A stretch of 35,503 nt of DNA from Streptosporangiaceae bacterium (lineage in GTDB: Bacteria; Actinomycetota; Actinomycetes; Streptosporangiales; Streptosporangiaceae), in contig JASHQA010000302.1 in assembly GCA_030037785.1 (NCBI GenBank), positions 1 through 35,503 of the forward strand. The letters run 5' to 3'. A program made the position numbers and the translations under genes. The notes under the pieces are model-generated. The model was not told where the DNA came from. It was given only the letters and a program-made list of their open reading frames with translations, and did not search any database. Of this stretch, positions 1 through 8,590 are shown in pieces (the stretch's first letter is position 1; every line of letters begins with the position of its first letter).

Positions 1-630
1 ATGGGCCTGATGACGGAGCAGGACTGGTACTCCTACCTCAACCTCGCACCGGACGCCGCGACTGCGGAGATCGAGCAGGCGGTGGCGCGGCTGAGTCGGC
101 AGGCAGCCGCGCTGGAGGCGACGGCGCCGGAACGCTCGCAACTGCTGCGCGAGAACATCCGGTCGATCAAGCGGGCCCTGCTCTCGGGCCCGGAGAACCG
201 GCTTCGTCACGACGCTGCCCGGGTGCGAGGTCAGGCCCAGCCGAGTGCGCCCGCTGCCACGCCCGCGCAGCGGAACCCGCCAGCCAGCTACTCCCAGCCC
301 GGCCACTCCCAGCCCGGCCACCCTCAGCCCGGCAGCCCGCCCCCCGCTGCTTGGCCGGCCGCGGCCGGGCCGGCGGTGCCAGCGAGGCCAGCGGGCAGCG
401 GGACCGGCGGGCGCCTGCTGCGGCTCCTCCGTACCGGCTGGACGTGCCCATCCTGCGGCAACGGCGCCGTGCCAGGCGACAAGTTCTGCACCAAGTGCGG
501 CACCCCTATTCGCGCAATCCACCCGGAGACGGCCGACGCCGGGCCAGAAGTCCAATTGACGTGCCGAACGTGTGCAAACCATTTGGCGGAGATGGACGTC
601 TTCTGTTCGAGGTGCGGAACCCGTCGCTGA
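1..630 (+). CDS. J-domain-like protein with two C-terminal zinc ribbons
   Basis: A 209-residue protein. Residues about 8-70 (starting EQDWYSYLNLAPDAAT) look like a degenerate DnaJ J-domain: a helical fold with the DWYxxLNL entry but no HPD motif, so Hsp70 stimulation is doubtful. A Pro/Ser/Gln-rich linker with repeated GHSQP/GHPQP units follows (about 80-125). The C-terminus has two zinc ribbons, CPSCG...CTKCG and CRTCA...CSRCG, separated by about 25 residues. The first ATG is exactly at the window edge, so the true start could lie upstream; an internal ATG three codons on is also possible. It lies 66 bases before another zinc-ribbon gene in the same direction, and a third follows, so the three probably form one cluster. 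Exact function is unknown. Confidence 0.75.
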   Translation: MGLMTEQDWYSYLNLAPDAATAEIEQAVARLSRQAAALEATAPERSQLLRENIRSIKRALLSGPENRLRHDAARVRGQAQPSAPAATPAQRNPPASYSQPGHSQPGHPQPGSPPPAAWPAAAGPAVPARPAGSGTGGRLLRLLRTGWTCPSCGNGAVPGDKFCTKCGTPIRAIHPETADAGPEVQLTCRTCANHLAEMDVFCSRCGTRR

Positions 631-696
631 CAACCCGGTGTCCCGTGTTCAAGCCGCGCATAGTGCCTCGCAGCGTGTTCTCTGGGGAGGAAATGC

Positions 697-2373
697 GTGC
701 CGAACTGCAGCAACGGGCATCACGTGCCCGCCGGGAGCGCCTTCTGCCGCACGTGTGGTGAGGACCTGCGGCCGCGCTGCGTCGAGGGCCATCCGAATGC
801 CGACGACGCGCGTTTCTGCGTCCAGTGCGGGTCGCCGGTCGTCCAGCAGGCTGCGACCCCCGGACCGGCCAGGGTTGCGACCGACAGCACGCCCTTGCTC
901 GCGGCGCCGCTGACCGGGCACGCCGACGTTTTCACTCCACCCGCCGACGTTTTCACACCGCCCGCTAACGAGTTCTCTCCGCCCGCCACCGAGCCGACGA
1001 CGCCGGACCTGACCTTTCCCGCCGCGCCACTTTCAGGCTCGCTTGGTGACGACGTACCGTCCCTGTACTCCGACTGGACGTATCACGATGTGCCCGAAGC
1101 GACCGCCGAGGACGAGGGCTTCCCGTCGGACCTGCCGGCCTACCCGCCGGCCTACCCGCCGTCGCTGGCGGCCACACCGCCCGAGACCATCCGACTCGAT
1201 GGCGTCGGCGAGCGGTCCGCCGACTCCCACAGCGGTCAGGGCGCCGGCGATACCGATGGTTCTGGCGGCGATGCGGAGCCCCCTCGCCGCTCTCGCAAGG
1301 CGCTGATCATCGCGGTGGTCGCTGCGGCCGTCGTCGTGATCGGCGGCGGGGGCGCCGCTGCGGCGGTACTGCTGCACCACCCACAGGGATCGCCGGCTGC
1401 CAGCAAGCCGCCGCGGCCAGTTGCCTCGCACCCCGCGTCCAGCCCGTCGGCTCCGGCGACGCCGAGCGCCGCGACGAGCTCGCCCGGCTCGGCGACCGGC
1501 CCAGCCAACTGGACGTACCCGCAGCCCATCGACCAGCAGGCATACCAGAACGGCAACGCCGAGATTAGCTCTGTCTCCTGCGTCTCGGGCGGAACCTGCT
1601 TCGCCGTGGACACCGACGGCAACGTACTCGAGTCCAGCGCCGGAGGTGCGTGGCAGGTCGTGGCCACCGACTCCCAGTCCAACCTGAACGCGATCTCGTG
1701 CGTCGGCGCGCAGTTCTGCGCGGCCGTTGACGACTCCGGCGACGCGATCGTGCTGAGCGGTGGCAGCTGGAGCGACCCGGTCAGCATCGACTCGGGTAAC
1801 GGGCTGGAGAGCATCTCGTGCCCGTCCACAAGCTTTTGCGTGGCGGTCGACGAGCAGGGCAACGCCCTGACTTATACCGGGTCGGCCACAAACTGGTCGC
1901 AGACCGTTGTGTCGCAGAACGAAGACTCGATGGCATCGGTGTCCTGTCCGAGCACGACGTTCTGCGTGGCGGTGGATCAGTACGGCAACGCCTACATCTA
2001 TCAAGGCGGCTCGTGGAGCTCGCCGGAGGCCGTCGACAACGGCAACCGGTTCGTCCAGGTTTCTTGCTTCAGCTCGGCGTTCTGCGCTGCCATCGACAGC
2101 AGCGGGTACGCCGCGATCCTCAGCAATGGCGCCTGGTCGGCGGGGCCGATGCCCGCGACCGCCACCGCCGTCTCCTGTCCCGGCCTGAACTACTGCGTCG
2201 CGGTCGACAACGCCGGCGGCGTGCTCGTGTACTCCAACGGCACCTGGTCAGCTCCAACCCAGATCGATGGCAACAATCAGTTCGCCGCGATCAGCTGCGT
2301 CAGCACCGATAGCTGCGCGGCTGCCGACCAGTTCGACAACATCATGTACTACAACGCGCCGGCTTCCTCGTGA
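697..2373 (+). CDS. Membrane-anchored zinc-ribbon protein with seven Cys-paired beta repeats
   Basis: A 558-residue protein. The GTG start is chosen because GGGGAGG lies 6 bases upstream. The N-terminus holds two zinc-ribbon-like knuckles (CSNGH...CRTCG and CVEGH...CVQCG), then a long Pro/Thr-rich disordered stretch with repeated ADVFTPP units. A single membrane span sits at about 202-226, after a basic RRSRK stop. A Ser/Ala/Pro linker follows. From about residue 288 to the end there are seven repeats of about 38 residues, each with the pattern ISC-x(5-6)-C-x-AVD-x(2)-GN and a Trp. Seven such units suggest a seven-bladed propeller displayed outside the cell, with the zinc ribbons in the cytoplasm. 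The ligand is unknown. Neighbours on both sides are also zinc-ribbon proteins. Confidence 0.8.
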   Translation: MPNCSNGHHVPAGSAFCRTCGEDLRPRCVEGHPNADDARFCVQCGSPVVQQAATPGPARVATDSTPLLAAPLTGHADVFTPPADVFTPPANEFSPPATEPTTPDLTFPAAPLSGSLGDDVPSLYSDWTYHDVPEATAEDEGFPSDLPAYPPAYPPSLAATPPETIRLDGVGERSADSHSGQGAGDTDGSGGDAEPPRRSRKALIIAVVAAAVVVIGGGGAAAAVLLHHPQGSPAASKPPRPVASHPASSPSAPATPSAATSSPGSATGPANWTYPQPIDQQAYQNGNAEISSVSCVSGGTCFAVDTDGNVLESSAGGAWQVVATDSQSNLNAISCVGAQFCAAVDDSGDAIVLSGGSWSDPVSIDSGNGLESISCPSTSFCVAVDEQGNALTYTGSATNWSQTVVSQNEDSMASVSCPSTTFCVAVDQYGNAYIYQGGSWSSPEAVDNGNRFVQVSCFSSAFCAAIDSSGYAAILSNGAWSAGPMPATATAVSCPGLNYCVAVDNAGGVLVYSNGTWSAPTQIDGNNQFAAISCVSTDSCAAADQFDNIMYYNAPASS

Positions 2374-2436
2374 ACCCGCGCAGGCAGCGTGCCAGCGGGC
2401 CCGCCGCCCGGAGCAGCGCCTTCGGAGGTGCCACCA

Positions 2437-3093
2437 GTGATCTGCGCACAGTGTCGGACTGTTAACGACGCCGGGGACGCGTTCTGCCGTAACTGCGGCA
2501 CCCGGCTTGCTGGCCCGGCGCCCTACCAGGGAGCCAGGCCGACCGACGAGCGTGTCGCCGACTCGACAGCGCCGTACCAGAGCTTCGCTGACGACCCGGC
2601 CAGCTCGGCGATGCACGCCAGCCACGCTGGCAGCCATCCCGTTGGCACGGGGCATGCCGCACCCGCCTTCCGTATCGACCTGCGGCGGCTGAGCCAGGTC
2701 GAGCGGGTGGTCGCTGGTGCCACCGTCGTGGTGCTGATCTCGCTCTTCCTGCCCTGGTTCGGGTTCGGCGTCTACGGCGACAACTTCACCGTCAGCGGCA
2801 TCAGCGCGCACGGCTACCTGTATGTGCTCCTGATCCTGACGCTGGCGATCCTCGCCTACCTCGTGCTGCGGGCGGGCTGGGATCAGCTCCCGTTCACCCT
2901 GCCGATCGCGCATGGTCCGCTCTTGCTCATCGGGACTGGCCTGCAGTTCCTGCTCGTCCTCATCGGCTTCCTCGACAAGCCACTGAGCCTGCTGAGCTGG
3001 GAGGTCGGCGCCTATCTCGGGCTCATCGCCGCTGCGGTCGCGGCCGGCCCGGTGATCGTGCCCGCCATCCGCTCCTTCCAGTCGAGCCGCTGA
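2437..3093 (+). CDS. Zinc-ribbon protein with four membrane spans
   Basis: A 218-residue protein. I prefer the GTG at 2437 because GGAGG lies 8 bases upstream and the product then opens directly with the zinc ribbon CAQC...CRNCG; an in-frame GTG at 2389 would add 16 residues without a clear ribosome site. After a short disordered linker come four hydrophobic segments (roughly residues 88-110, 126-146, 155-180 and 188-210), so the protein sits in the membrane with its zinc ribbon in the cytoplasm. It follows the repeat protein by 63 bases on the same strand. This architecture is common in actinobacteria but has no assigned function that I know of. Confidence 0.7.
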   Translation: MICAQCRTVNDAGDAFCRNCGTRLAGPAPYQGARPTDERVADSTAPYQSFADDPASSAMHASHAGSHPVGTGHAAPAFRIDLRRLSQVERVVAGATVVVLISLFLPWFGFGVYGDNFTVSGISAHGYLYVLLILTLAILAYLVLRAGWDQLPFTLPIAHGPLLLIGTGLQFLLVLIGFLDKPLSLLSWEVGAYLGLIAAAVAAGPVIVPAIRSFQSSR

Positions 3094-3128
3094 CGCACGC
3101 CGTAGCCGGCCGTGCGACGCACGGGCGG

Positions 3129-5162
3129 CTACGGCCAGTTCTTGGCGACCATGGTGAGCACGTCGTACTTGGCGACCGAGGCGCCGTGCTGGTTTGTCAC
3201 GTCGGCGTCCCATCGCACCTCGCCGTGTCCGGCGTCCTCCCGCGGGCTGATCTGCTTGCACGTCAGCGTCACGGTGAGTTCGTCACCCGGGTAGACGGGG
3301 GTGAGGAATCGCAGGTTCTCGATGCCGTAATTGGCTAGCACGGGCCCGGGATCGGGCTGGACGAATAGGCCAGCCGCGAAGGACAGCACGAGGTAGCCGT
3401 GGGCCACGCGGCCGTCGAAGAACGGGTTGGCTCTCGCCGCATCCTCGTCCATGTGGGCGTAGAACGTGTCGCCGGTGAACTCGGCGAAATGCTCAATGTC
3501 TGCCAGCGTCACGCGGCGCGGCCCCGCGATGACGGTGTCGCCGGGGCGTAGCTCCGCGAGCGACTTACGGAACGGATGATCGCCGCCAGCGTCGCGGGCG
3601 GCGCCGGGGACCCAGCTGCCCGTGACGGCGGTCAGCACCCGCGGGCTGGCCTGCACGGCGGTCCGCTGCAGGTAGTGCAGCACGCCGCGGATTCCGCCCA
3701 GTTCCTCGCCGCCACCGGCCCGGCCGGGACCGCCGTGTACGAGCGGCGGCAGCGGCGAGCCGTGCCCGGTCGACTCCGGCGCGTCGTCGCTGTCGAGCAC
3801 CAGCAGCCGGCCGTGCCAGGCAGCGGTGCCGAGCACTACCGCGCGGGCGAACTGCGCGTCACCGGTGACGATCGAGCCGGCCAGGCTGCCGCGACCGCGC
3901 GCGGCTAGGCCGATCACGTCCTCGACGCCCGCGTATTCCATGATCGTCGTAACGGGCCCGAACGCCTCGATCTCGTGCGGCTCAGCCCGGGCCGGGTCAT
4001 CGCAGCACAGCAGCAGCGGCGAGATGAACGCCCCGCGCTCGGCGTCGGCGCCCACGACGTCGACGCGCTCGGGATCGCCGAAGACGAGCCGGCCCGCGGC
4101 AAGCAGCGCCTTGACAGCGCGACGGACTTCCTCGCGCTGCTCCAGACTCGCCAGCGCGCCCATCCGCACCGTGTCGTTCGCCGGGCTGCCGACAACGACC
4201 CGGGCTAGCTGTTCCGCGGCCGCCTCGGCGAGCGGGCCAGCCATCCCGGACGGCACGAACGCACGCCTGATGGCCGTGCACTTCTGGCCGGCCTTGACGG
4301 TCATCTCGGTCACGAGCTGCCGGACGTACAAGTCGAACTCGACCGTGCCAGGACCGGCGTCAGGGCCCAGGATGGAGCAGTTCAGCGAGTCGGCCTCCGC
4401 GTTGAACCGGACCGCGCGCCCGACCACGACCGGGTGCGAGCGCAACTGCCGCGCGGTGGCGGCCGATCCGGTGAAGGACACCAGATCCTGCTCGGTCAGC
4501 TGATCGAAGAGGTCGCCGGTGCTGCCGCAGATCAGCTGCACGGCCCCATCCGGCAGCAGACCGGAGGCGATCACGTGGTGCACCAGCCGCTCGGTCAGGT
4601 ACGCGGTCTGGCTCGCTGGCTTGATGAGGCTCGGCACGCCGGCCAGGAACGCGGGCGCGAGCTTTTCCAGCGGCCCCCAGACCGGGAAGTTGAACGCATT
4701 CACCTGCACGGCCACTCCGCGCCGAGAGGTCATGACGTGCTGGCCGACGAACTGGCCCGACCGGCCGAGCGGCTCGATCCCGCCGTCGGTGCAGAACGTG
4801 TCGTTCGGCAGCTCGCGCCGGGCCTTGCTCGCGTAGCCGAGCAGCACGCCGATCCCGCCGTCCACGTCGAACTTGGCGTCGCCCAGGGTCGCGCCGGTCC
4901 GGGCCGACAGCGCGTACAGCTCGTCACGGTGCTCGCGAAGATACGAGCCGAGAGCCTTCAGCAGGCCGGCCCGCTGATGGAAGGTCAGCGCGCGCAGCGC
5001 TGGACCTCCGACGGACCGGCCATAGTCAAGCGCGGCCGCCATGTCGACTCCCGCGGACGAGACCCTGGCAACCTCCTCGCCGGTCACCGCGTCGAACACC
5101 GGCCGGCCGTCACCGCCCGGCGTTACCCAGGTGCCGTTCACGTAGCTTCGCAGCAGCGCCAT
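3129..5162 (-). CDS. paaZ: PaaZ: oxepin-CoA hydrolase / 3-oxo-5,6-dehydrosuberyl-CoA semialdehyde dehydrogenase
   Basis: A 677-residue bifunctional enzyme of the phenylacetyl-CoA pathway: it opens the oxepin-CoA ring and oxidises the resulting aldehyde. Residues 1 to about 510 are an aldehyde dehydrogenase and about 530-677 a MaoC-like hydratase domain (FTGDTFYAHMDEDAA, then GRVAHGYLVLS). With the ATG at 5162 the catalytic Glu (NAEAD) is residue 256 and the nucleophilic Cys (GQKCT) is residue 295, the same numbers as I recall for E. coli PaaZ (681 residues). This, and GAGGAG 7 bases upstream, supports this start over the longer frame reaching 5225. It is transcribed away from a TetR gene across an intergenic region with two PaaR-like operators. 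No other paa genes are in the window. Confidence 0.92.
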   Translation of the reverse strand: MALLRSYVNGTWVTPGGDGRPVFDAVTGEEVARVSSAGVDMAAALDYGRSVGGPALRALTFHQRAGLLKALGSYLREHRDELYALSARTGATLGDAKFDVDGGIGVLLGYASKARRELPNDTFCTDGGIEPLGRSGQFVGQHVMTSRRGVAVQVNAFNFPVWGPLEKLAPAFLAGVPSLIKPASQTAYLTERLVHHVIASGLLPDGAVQLICGSTGDLFDQLTEQDLVSFTGSAATARQLRSHPVVVGRAVRFNAEADSLNCSILGPDAGPGTVEFDLYVRQLVTEMTVKAGQKCTAIRRAFVPSGMAGPLAEAAAEQLARVVVGSPANDTVRMGALASLEQREEVRRAVKALLAAGRLVFGDPERVDVVGADAERGAFISPLLLCCDDPARAEPHEIEAFGPVTTIMEYAGVEDVIGLAARGRGSLAGSIVTGDAQFARAVVLGTAAWHGRLLVLDSDDAPESTGHGSPLPPLVHGGPGRAGGGEELGGIRGVLHYLQRTAVQASPRVLTAVTGSWVPGAARDAGGDHPFRKSLAELRPGDTVIAGPRRVTLADIEHFAEFTGDTFYAHMDEDAARANPFFDGRVAHGYLVLSFAAGLFVQPDPGPVLANYGIENLRFLTPVYPGDELTVTLTCKQISPREDAGHGEVRWDADVTNQHGASVAKYDVLTMVAKNWP

Positions 5163-5193
5163 CGCTCGCTCCTCGCCAGGCCGAGATTTTCTG

Positions 5194-5207
5194 ACCGGTC
5201 GTTCGGT
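5194..5207. promoter_or_regulatory. PaaR-like operator 1, upstream of paaZ
   Basis: The 14 bases fit ACCGnnCGnnCGGT exactly. That matches the core of the PaaR operator as I remember it from Corynebacterium. It lies about 32 bases upstream of the paaZ start and is repeated at 5281-5294, so a TetR dimer bound here would block paaZ transcription. Confidence 0.65.
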
Positions 5208-5280
5208 ACGCCGGTCGCACGACAACCCTAAGCCCGCTGGTCAGGGTCGGGCTGCGCCGGCAACGCCGGGGTAAATCCTG

Positions 5281-5294
5281 ACCGGCCGTTCGGT
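5281..5294. promoter_or_regulatory. PaaR-like operator 2, upstream of the TetR gene
   Basis: This is a second exact match to ACCGnnCGnnCGGT. It ends 17 bases before the TetR ATG at 5311, a place where autoregulation would be expected. The two copies are direct repeats 87 bases apart that share about 15 further flanking bases. Confidence 0.65.
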
Positions 5295-5310
5295 GCGTTA
5301 TGTTGTCGCT

Positions 5311-5997
5311 ATGGCGGATGGCCGGGTCGGAACGAGCCGGCCGGACCGGCCCGTACGTCGCGGGCGGCCCGGTTACGACCTGGAGTCCCTGCTCGCCGTC
5401 GCGGTGACGGTCTTCAACGAGCGCGGGTATGACGGCACGAGCATGGAGGATCTGTCCAGACGGCTGGGCATCTCCAAGTCCTCGATCTACTACCACGTCG
5501 ACAGCAAGGAAGAGCTGCTCTCGCTGGCGCTCGACCGGGCGCTTGACGGCTTGTTCGCTGTCGTCGACGAGGTCCGGGTGAGCGACATCCCGGCCATCGA
5601 GCGGCTGGCACGGCTCGTCCGCGCCAGCGTTGCCGTGCTGGCCGAGCGGCTGCCCTACGTCACGCTGCTGCTGCGCGCGCGCGGCAATACCAGCACAGAG
5701 CAGCGTGCGCTGGCCCGCCGCCGCGAGTTCGACCAGATCGTGGCCGACCTGGTGAAGGAGGCCGAGCGTGACGGGGACATCCGGCCGGACGTCGACCCGG
5801 CCATCACCGCGCGGCTGCTGTTCGGAATGATCAACTCGCTGGTCGAGTGGTACCGTCCGGACCGGTTGGACACCGCTGCCTCGGGAGCCACCGAACTGGC
5901 CGACGCGGTGTGTGCGGTCGCCTTCGACGGCCTGCGTGTCCGCCGCCCCGACCGGGCTGGCCCGTCCGAGCGAGCCGGGGCTCGGGTGCGCCGGTGA
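5311..5997 (+). CDS. paaR: TetR-family repressor, probable PaaR
   Basis: A 228-residue one-component regulator. Residues about 25-72 form the TetR helix-turn-helix (VFNERGYDGTSMEDLSRRL, then GISKSSIYYHVDSKEEL); the rest is the helical ligand and dimer domain. An in-frame GTG at 5293 overlaps the operator, so the ATG at 5311 is preferred. The gene is divergent from paaZ and both promoters carry the same palindromic site, which points to phenylacetyl-CoA-responsive repression. That role is inferred from position and operator sequence. The stop codon overlaps the GTG of the next gene (GTGA), so the two are co-translated. Confidence 0.8.
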   Translation: MADGRVGTSRPDRPVRRGRPGYDLESLLAVAVTVFNERGYDGTSMEDLSRRLGISKSSIYYHVDSKEELLSLALDRALDGLFAVVDEVRVSDIPAIERLARLVRASVAVLAERLPYVTLLLRARGNTSTEQRALARRREFDQIVADLVKEAERDGDIRPDVDPAITARLLFGMINSLVEWYRPDRLDTAASGATELADAVCAVAFDGLRVRRPDRAGPSERAGARVRR

Positions 5998-6500
5998 TCC
6001 TGAGCCGCGCCGACCCCCGTCCGGTGCTGCTCGTAGACGTGGACGGCGTGCTGAACCCGTGGCTGGCTGACCGCTGCCCGGACGGATATCACGAGTACGA
6101 CTTCTTCCCCGGCGAGCGAGTATTGCTGTCCCCCGGCCACGGCGAGCTGCTCACCTCGCTGGCCGCCGCCTACGAGCTGGTCTGGGCCACCGCCTGGGAG
6201 CACCGGGCCAACCGGCTGATCTGCCCGGTGCTTTCCCTGCCCGAGCTGCCGGTTATCGAGTTCCCGCTCGGCGGCCGGGACACTCTGTTCCGTAAGTTGC
6301 CGTCCGTCATCGACACGGTCGGCGAACGGCCGTGCGCATGGATCGACGACGACCACCAGCCTGACCACTACACGTGGGCGCAACAGCGCGGGGTCCCGAC
6401 GCTGATTGTCGACATCGATCCGGCAGAAGGGCTGACCAGGGGCGTAGTCGCGATCCTGGCTGACTGGGCAGCGCGGCTGCGCGACAGCGCGCAGTCCTGA
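5994..6500 (+). CDS. Small HAD-like hydrolase domain protein
   Basis: A 168-residue protein. The opening VLLVDVDGVLNPW is a HAD motif I (DxDGV) and WIDDDHQPDH near residue 120 is a motif IV-like acidic pair; VWATAWE lies between them where motif II is expected. This matches small actinobacterial proteins annotated as HAD-like. The substrate is unknown. The GTG start overlaps the preceding TetR stop by four bases, suggesting translational coupling, although no functional link to phenylacetate is evident. Confidence 0.7.
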   Translation: MILSRADPRPVLLVDVDGVLNPWLADRCPDGYHEYDFFPGERVLLSPGHGELLTSLAAAYELVWATAWEHRANRLICPVLSLPELPVIEFPLGGRDTLFRKLPSVIDTVGERPCAWIDDDHQPDHYTWAQQRGVPTLIVDIDPAEGLTRGVVAILADWAARLRDSAQS

Positions 6501-6563
6501 TAAGGGCTAGCGAGCCTGCCGGGGACGGGCGGCGGCTGCACGCACGCCGCGCTCCTGGCATGA

Positions 6564-6577
6564 TGCGGTGCACCGCA
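6564..6577. promoter_or_regulatory. 14-base perfect palindrome upstream of the SDR gene
   Basis: TGCGGTGCACCGCA is a perfect palindrome ending 19 bases before the SDR start. Its place and symmetry suit a repressor site. The regulator is unknown. Confidence 0.4.
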
Positions 6578-6596
6578 CCCAAGCGAAGGGACTGTC

Positions 6597-7412
6597 GTGG
6601 TGTCAACCAGCTCCGGCGAAGCAGCACGCTCAGCCGACGCCCTGTTCTCGGTGGCCGGCAAGGTCGCCGTCGTGACCGGTGGTTCGCGTGGCATCGGCGC
6701 GATGATCGCCGCGGGCCTGGTCCGGGCAGGCTGCCGCGTGTACATCACGGCGCGCAAGAAGGACGCCTGCGACGCGAAGGCCGCAGAGTTGTCCGCGTTC
6801 GGCGAGTGCACCTCGCTGCCGCTGGACCTGGCCGCGCCCGGCGGCGTCGACGACCTTGTCCGGCTGGTCAGCGAGCGAGAGCAGCGACTGCACATCCTGG
6901 TCAACAACGCCGGGGCTAGCTGGGGGGCGCCGCTGGCGGACTACCCGCTCGAGGCGTTTGACAAGGTGTGGAACATCAACGTCAAGGCGCTGTTCGCGCT
7001 GACGGTGCGCAGCCTGCCGTTGCTGCGCGCGGCAGCCGCTCCGGAAGACCCCGGCCGGGTGATCAACGTCGGATCGATCGACGGCCTCGGCGTGCCCGCC
7101 ATGGAAACCTACGCCTATAGCACCACGAAGGCCGGCGTGCACATGCTGACCCGGCACCTGGCCAGCCGGCTGGCCGCCGAGTCGATCACCGTCAATGCCA
7201 TCGCGCCGGGCCCGTTCGACAGCAAGATGATGGCGTTCGCGCTCGACGATCCGCAGACCCGCGCCGCGATCGCCGGGACCGTGCCGCTCGGCCGGATCGG
7301 CGAGCCTGACGACGTGGCCGGCACGGTGATCTTCCTGGCCTCGCGCGCTGGCCGGTACCTGACCGGAGCGGTGATCCCGGTGGACGGCGGCCTGTCCACG
7401 GTCCGCCGCTAG
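6597..7412 (+). CDS. Short-chain dehydrogenase/reductase
   Basis: A 271-residue NAD(P)-dependent oxidoreductase of the classical SDR family. Residues 22-35 hold the dinucleotide motif TGGSRGIG, followed by NNAGA near residue 102 and the catalytic tetrad (INVGSID Ser, YSTTK Tyr and Lys) near 155-180. The C-terminal GAVIPVDGG is typical. Two GTG codons in tandem could start it; AAGGG lies 6 bases before the first. The substrate cannot be read from the sequence. The gene converges with the acyl-CoA dehydrogenase operon, so a link to lipid or steroid breakdown is possible but not shown. Confidence 0.85.
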   Translation: MVSTSSGEAARSADALFSVAGKVAVVTGGSRGIGAMIAAGLVRAGCRVYITARKKDACDAKAAELSAFGECTSLPLDLAAPGGVDDLVRLVSEREQRLHILVNNAGASWGAPLADYPLEAFDKVWNINVKALFALTVRSLPLLRAAAAPEDPGRVINVGSIDGLGVPAMETYAYSTTKAGVHMLTRHLASRLAAESITVNAIAPGPFDSKMMAFALDDPQTRAAIAGTVPLGRIGEPDDVAGTVIFLASRAGRYLTGAVIPVDGGLSTVRR

Positions 7413-7456
7413 GCGGCAGCTGCCCGGTCCCTCGGTCGGCGACCGACGTTCCGGCG

Positions 7457-8566
7457 TCAGCCGACCGCCAGGGCAGCGGCGATGCGGCGCAGTTGAGCCG
7501 TCGCGCCGCCGAGCGCGAACTCGTTGTGCGTGGCGGCGGTGAAGTACCGGTGCACGTCACCGTCCATGTCGATGCCGACGCCGCCGTGAATGTGCACCGC
7601 CGTATGCGCGACCCGGTGCCCGCCCTCGGCCGCCCAGAACTTGGCCGTCGCGACCTCGGTCTCGGCGGGCAGACCCTCGGCCAGCAGCCAGGCTGCCTGC
7701 CACAGCGTGAGACGGATGGCTTCGACGTCGATGTAGCCGTCACCGAGGCGCTGCGAGACCGCCTGGAAGCTGCCGATCGGCTTGCCGAACTGCTCCCGGC
7801 TGCGCGCGTATGCGGAGGTCAGCTCCAGCGCGCGCTCGGTGACCCCGAGCTGCAGCGCGCACAGGCCCACCGTGGCGTGGCCAGTGAGCCACTTCGCGAC
7901 CGGCGAGCCGAGCGCGCCGAGCTGCCGGTCGGCCGGGACGAACGCCCCAGCGAGCGCTACCTGCGCGGTGCCGTCACCGCCGGTGACCCGTTGCGGCTGC
8001 ACGCTGACTCCCGCGTCCCCAGGGCCAACGAGGAAGGCGCCGACGCCGGACGGCGTGCGGGCCGGCACGAGCAGCAGGTCAGCCTCGGCCCCGGCGAGCA
8101 CGCTTGTCTTGGTCCCGGTGAGCTGCCAGCCGCCGTCGACCTGGCGGGCGTTCGTCGCCGGAGCCGCCGGGTCGTCGGACTCGTCCTCGGCCAGCGCCAC
8201 GGCCACGACGATCTCACCCTGCCCAGCCGGTGCAGCCCACTGCCGCTGCTGGTCAGGCGTGCCGAACTCGGCGATCGCCGCCGCGCCCAGCGCGATCGAG
8301 GCTAGGTACGGCACGGGGGCGACGGTCCGGCCGATCTCGATGAGCACGCTGCACTGCTCCAGGAGACCGAGCCCCGACCCACCCACGGACTCGGGCAGCG
8401 TGGCGGCCAGGATGCCGGCTCTCGCCAGTTCCGCCCACAGGGCACGGTCGAAGCGCGTGTCGCTGTCATCGAATTCGCGCAGCCGCTCCGGCGTCACCCG
8501 GCCAGTCAGGATCTGCCGAGTCAGCCCGCCGAGGTCGTCCTGCGCGGCAGTCAGGGTGAAGTCCAT
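7457..8566 (-). CDS. Acyl-CoA dehydrogenase, second gene of a KstR-type operon
   Basis: A 369-residue FadE-type flavoprotein. The N-terminus (MDFTLTAAQDDL) and the helical C-terminal domain (YARSREQFGKPIGSFQAVSQ, ending in HIHGGVGIDMDGDVHRYF) are typical. Its start lies 24 bases after the stop of the upstream acyl-CoA dehydrogenase. In steroid catabolism such adjacent pairs form alpha2-beta2 heterotetramers (ChsE/FadE26-27 and FadE28-29 types), and this pair has that look. It probably oxidises a sterol side-chain acyl-CoA, which is inferred from the pairing and the operator. Confidence 0.85.
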   Translation of the reverse strand: MDFTLTAAQDDLGGLTRQILTGRVTPERLREFDDSDTRFDRALWAELARAGILAATLPESVGGSGLGLLEQCSVLIEIGRTVAPVPYLASIALGAAAIAEFGTPDQQRQWAAPAGQGEIVVAVALAEDESDDPAAPATNARQVDGGWQLTGTKTSVLAGAEADLLLVPARTPSGVGAFLVGPGDAGVSVQPQRVTGGDGTAQVALAGAFVPADRQLGALGSPVAKWLTGHATVGLCALQLGVTERALELTSAYARSREQFGKPIGSFQAVSQRLGDGYIDVEAIRLTLWQAAWLLAEGLPAETEVATAKFWAAEGGHRVAHTAVHIHGGVGIDMDGDVHRYFTAATHNEFALGGATAQLRRIAAALAVG

Positions 8567-8590
8567 CGGTCCCGTTCCCGTTTCCTGCAG

